Origin: AP-15 sp963845735
GTDB taxonomy: Bacteria; Pseudomonadota; Alphaproteobacteria; ATCC43930; CGMCC-115725
Assembly: GCA_963845735.1 (NCBI GenBank)
Contig: CAWJTR010000002.1
Span: 1 to 64,000, forward strand
DNA length: 64,000 nucleotides
Direction of reading: 5' to 3'
The notes under the pieces were generated by a model. It was not told the DNA's origin. It was given only the letters and a program-made list of their open reading frames with translations, and did no database searches. Numbering within the stretch: the stretch's first letter is position 1; each line of letters opens with the position of its first letter. A program made the position numbers and the translations under genes. Shown one piece after another: positions 62,662-64,000 of this stretch.

Positions 62662-63188
62662 AGAAATGAAGTAGCCTCTAGAAGCCACTTTGTCAATCGA
62701 CCGGCCCAGCGGACCTGCTCCAGGCGGGCGCGCCCCGATTATGGACAAGCCGGAAGAGCAACGGGGTCCGTTCGGTCCGATATCGGCGTCTTCGCGTGCC
62801 GCCGGACCACAATCACCAGTTGTTTGCGTCAGCGCCGCTTGCTGCTCCTGCAGCGAATCAGCAGCGACGTCTCATCTATAGGTTGTTGTCGGCCTTGATT
62901 TCAAGCGGGTAGTTCCGTCGCTGCCTTTCGATCGGTCGTGTGCTCACCGCATAATATGGACTGCCAATTCGTCAATTCTATGGCTGGCCGGGACCCCGGG
63001 GTGCGTTGGGGGCCGGCCAGCTCTTCGGGATTTTAACCGCGCCCGTTGCAACGTCCTCAGACGGCTTTCGGAATTGCGCTGCCGGCCGGTAGCATACGCG
63101 CCGGGCCGCCGCCCGCAACCACAGCGCGAGAGAAGCGGCCATTTGGTGCTATATTGCGCGGTGGTGCTCAGCGCGATGCGGTGATCGG
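62662..63188. other. About 525 bp intergenic region
   Basis: It lies between the divergent vapBC operon and the GAF gene and must contain both promoters. No conserved gene, tRNA or strong terminator is seen. Open frames here lack family resemblance. Confidence 0.5.
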
Positions 63189-64000
63189 ATGGCTGCGACG
63201 ATCGACGACCGGGTGGCCGAGCTCGAAAGAGCCAACGCCCAACTGCGGCGGCAGCTCGACGCCTGCAGCGCCGAACTCAAAGAAGCGCGCGACCAGCAGA
63301 CCGCCACCGCCGAGGTATTGCAGGTCATCAATTCTTCGCCGGGCGACCTCACGCCGGTGTTCGACGCAATACTCGACAAAGGACTGCACCTTTGCGAGGC
63401 GGCTTTTGGCACGTTATGGACCTTTGACAGCGAGTGCTTCCACGCGGTTGCGTTGCGCCGTGTTCCGGCCGGCTTCGCAGAAGTTCTGACGCGGGCGCCA
63501 TATCGCCCGGAGGCCGGGAGCGCCCACGAGCGCCTCCTTCGCGGCGCTCCCTACGCGCAAATCGATGATGCCGCTGCGGAGGCGAGCATCGGTCCGGTGC
63601 GCCGCGCTCTGGTCGAACTTGGGGGCGCGCACACGGTGATCGCCGTGCCGTTGCTCAAGGACGGGGCTGTACTCGGAGCGATTTCCGCCTTTCGCCAAGA
63701 AGTGCGGCTGTTCACCGACAAGCAGATCGCGTTGCTGCAGAATTTCGCGGCGCAGGCGGTCATCGCGATGGAGAACGCGCGGCTCTTGACCGAGACGCGC
63801 GAGGCATTGGAGCAGCAGACTGCCACCGCCGAGGTATTGCAGGTCATCAACTCCTCGCCCGGCGAGCTTGCTCCGGTGTTCGACGCGGTGATTGAAAAGT
63901 CCATGCGGCTTTGTGAGGCGACGCAGGGCCATCTCTACATTTACGCGGATGGGCAAATTCATGCGGAGGCGTTACGCGGCGAAATACAATTTATCGAATG
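63189..64000 (+). CDS. GAF-domain sensor protein (probable histidine kinase), 5' part only
   Basis: The frame runs off the window after 270 codons without a stop. A coiled coil ERANAQLRRQLDACSAELKE is followed by a GAF domain from EVLQVINSSPGDLTPVFDAI through VIAVPLLKDGAVLGAISAFR and LLQNFAAQAVIAMENARLL. A second GAF starts with a near repeat, TATAEVLQVINSSPGELAPV. Such tandem-GAF proteins usually end in histidine kinase or adenylate/diguanylate cyclase output domains; the output domain is outside the window. Start ATG at 63189. Confidence 0.85.
   Translation, partial: MAATIDDRVAELERANAQLRRQLDACSAELKEARDQQTATAEVLQVINSSPGDLTPVFDAILDKGLHLCEAAFGTLWTFDSECFHAVALRRVPAGFAEVLTRAPYRPEAGSAHERLLRGAPYAQIDDAAAEASIGPVRRALVELGGAHTVIAVPLLKDGAVLGAISAFRQEVRLFTDKQIALLQNFAAQAVIAMENARLLTETREALEQQTATAEVLQVINSSPGELAPVFDAVIEKSMRLCEATQGHLYIYADGQIHAEALRGEIQFIE

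Overview
The window is GC-rich bacterial DNA, most likely from an alphaproteobacterium, probably Rhodospirillales-like. The best evidence is the conserved chromosomal block at 48.2-53.5 kb: tRNA-Ala, an FYDLN-acid (TIGR02300) protein, then aroA, cmk, rpsA, ihfB and lapA. comEC and lepA follow to the right. Many genes, including housekeeping aroA and comEC, carry single-base frame shifts, while cmk, rpsA, ihfB, lepA and others read cleanly. This looks more like residual indels in a long-read or metagenome assembly than general gene decay, so frame breaks alone are not taken as proof of pseudogenes.

Region 1 (1-15 kb) is accessory DNA. An initiator tRNA is overlapped in antisense by the tail of a large serine recombinase. 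A second integration module follows: a small gene, an excisionase-like gene and a broken tyrosine integrase, ending at a 3' fragment of tRNA-Pro. Next comes a two-gene operon, a DUF6361-like protein followed by a phospholipase-D-fold protein, which is a candidate remnant of a defence or DNA-processing system. After it lie gene pieces (DUF4331, catalase-like peroxidase, truncated cytochrome b561, RecB-like nuclease), an IS66 copy, and scraps of an IstB-like ATPase and a DNA ligase.

Region 2 (15-48 kb) is rich in oxidative and catabolic enzymes: three large molybdopterin subunits of the xanthine/CO dehydrogenase family without their small and medium subunits, SDRs, amidohydrolases, a HyuA-type hydantoinase, two SMP-30/gluconolactonase proteins, an LLM flavin oxidoreductase, a Rieske oxygenase, and a PQQ-type sugar dehydrogenase with its cytochrome c. 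It is interrupted at 27.8-31.5 kb by an IS630 element that was itself hit by a second IS66 copy.

Region 3 (48-64 kb) is mostly core chromosome, with another Rieske/SMP-30 pair, comEC, an LLM oxidoreductase, a methyltransferase, a glutathione transferase, lepA, a vapBC-type toxin-antitoxin pair, and the start of a GAF-domain signalling protein that runs off the window.

No CRISPR array, rRNA, prophage structural genes or complete new system was found. The most interesting items are the DUF6361/PLD pair, the recombinase whose last residues are encoded by antisense tRNA, the cmk-rpsA reading frame without an intervening stop, and the orphan molybdoenzyme subunits.
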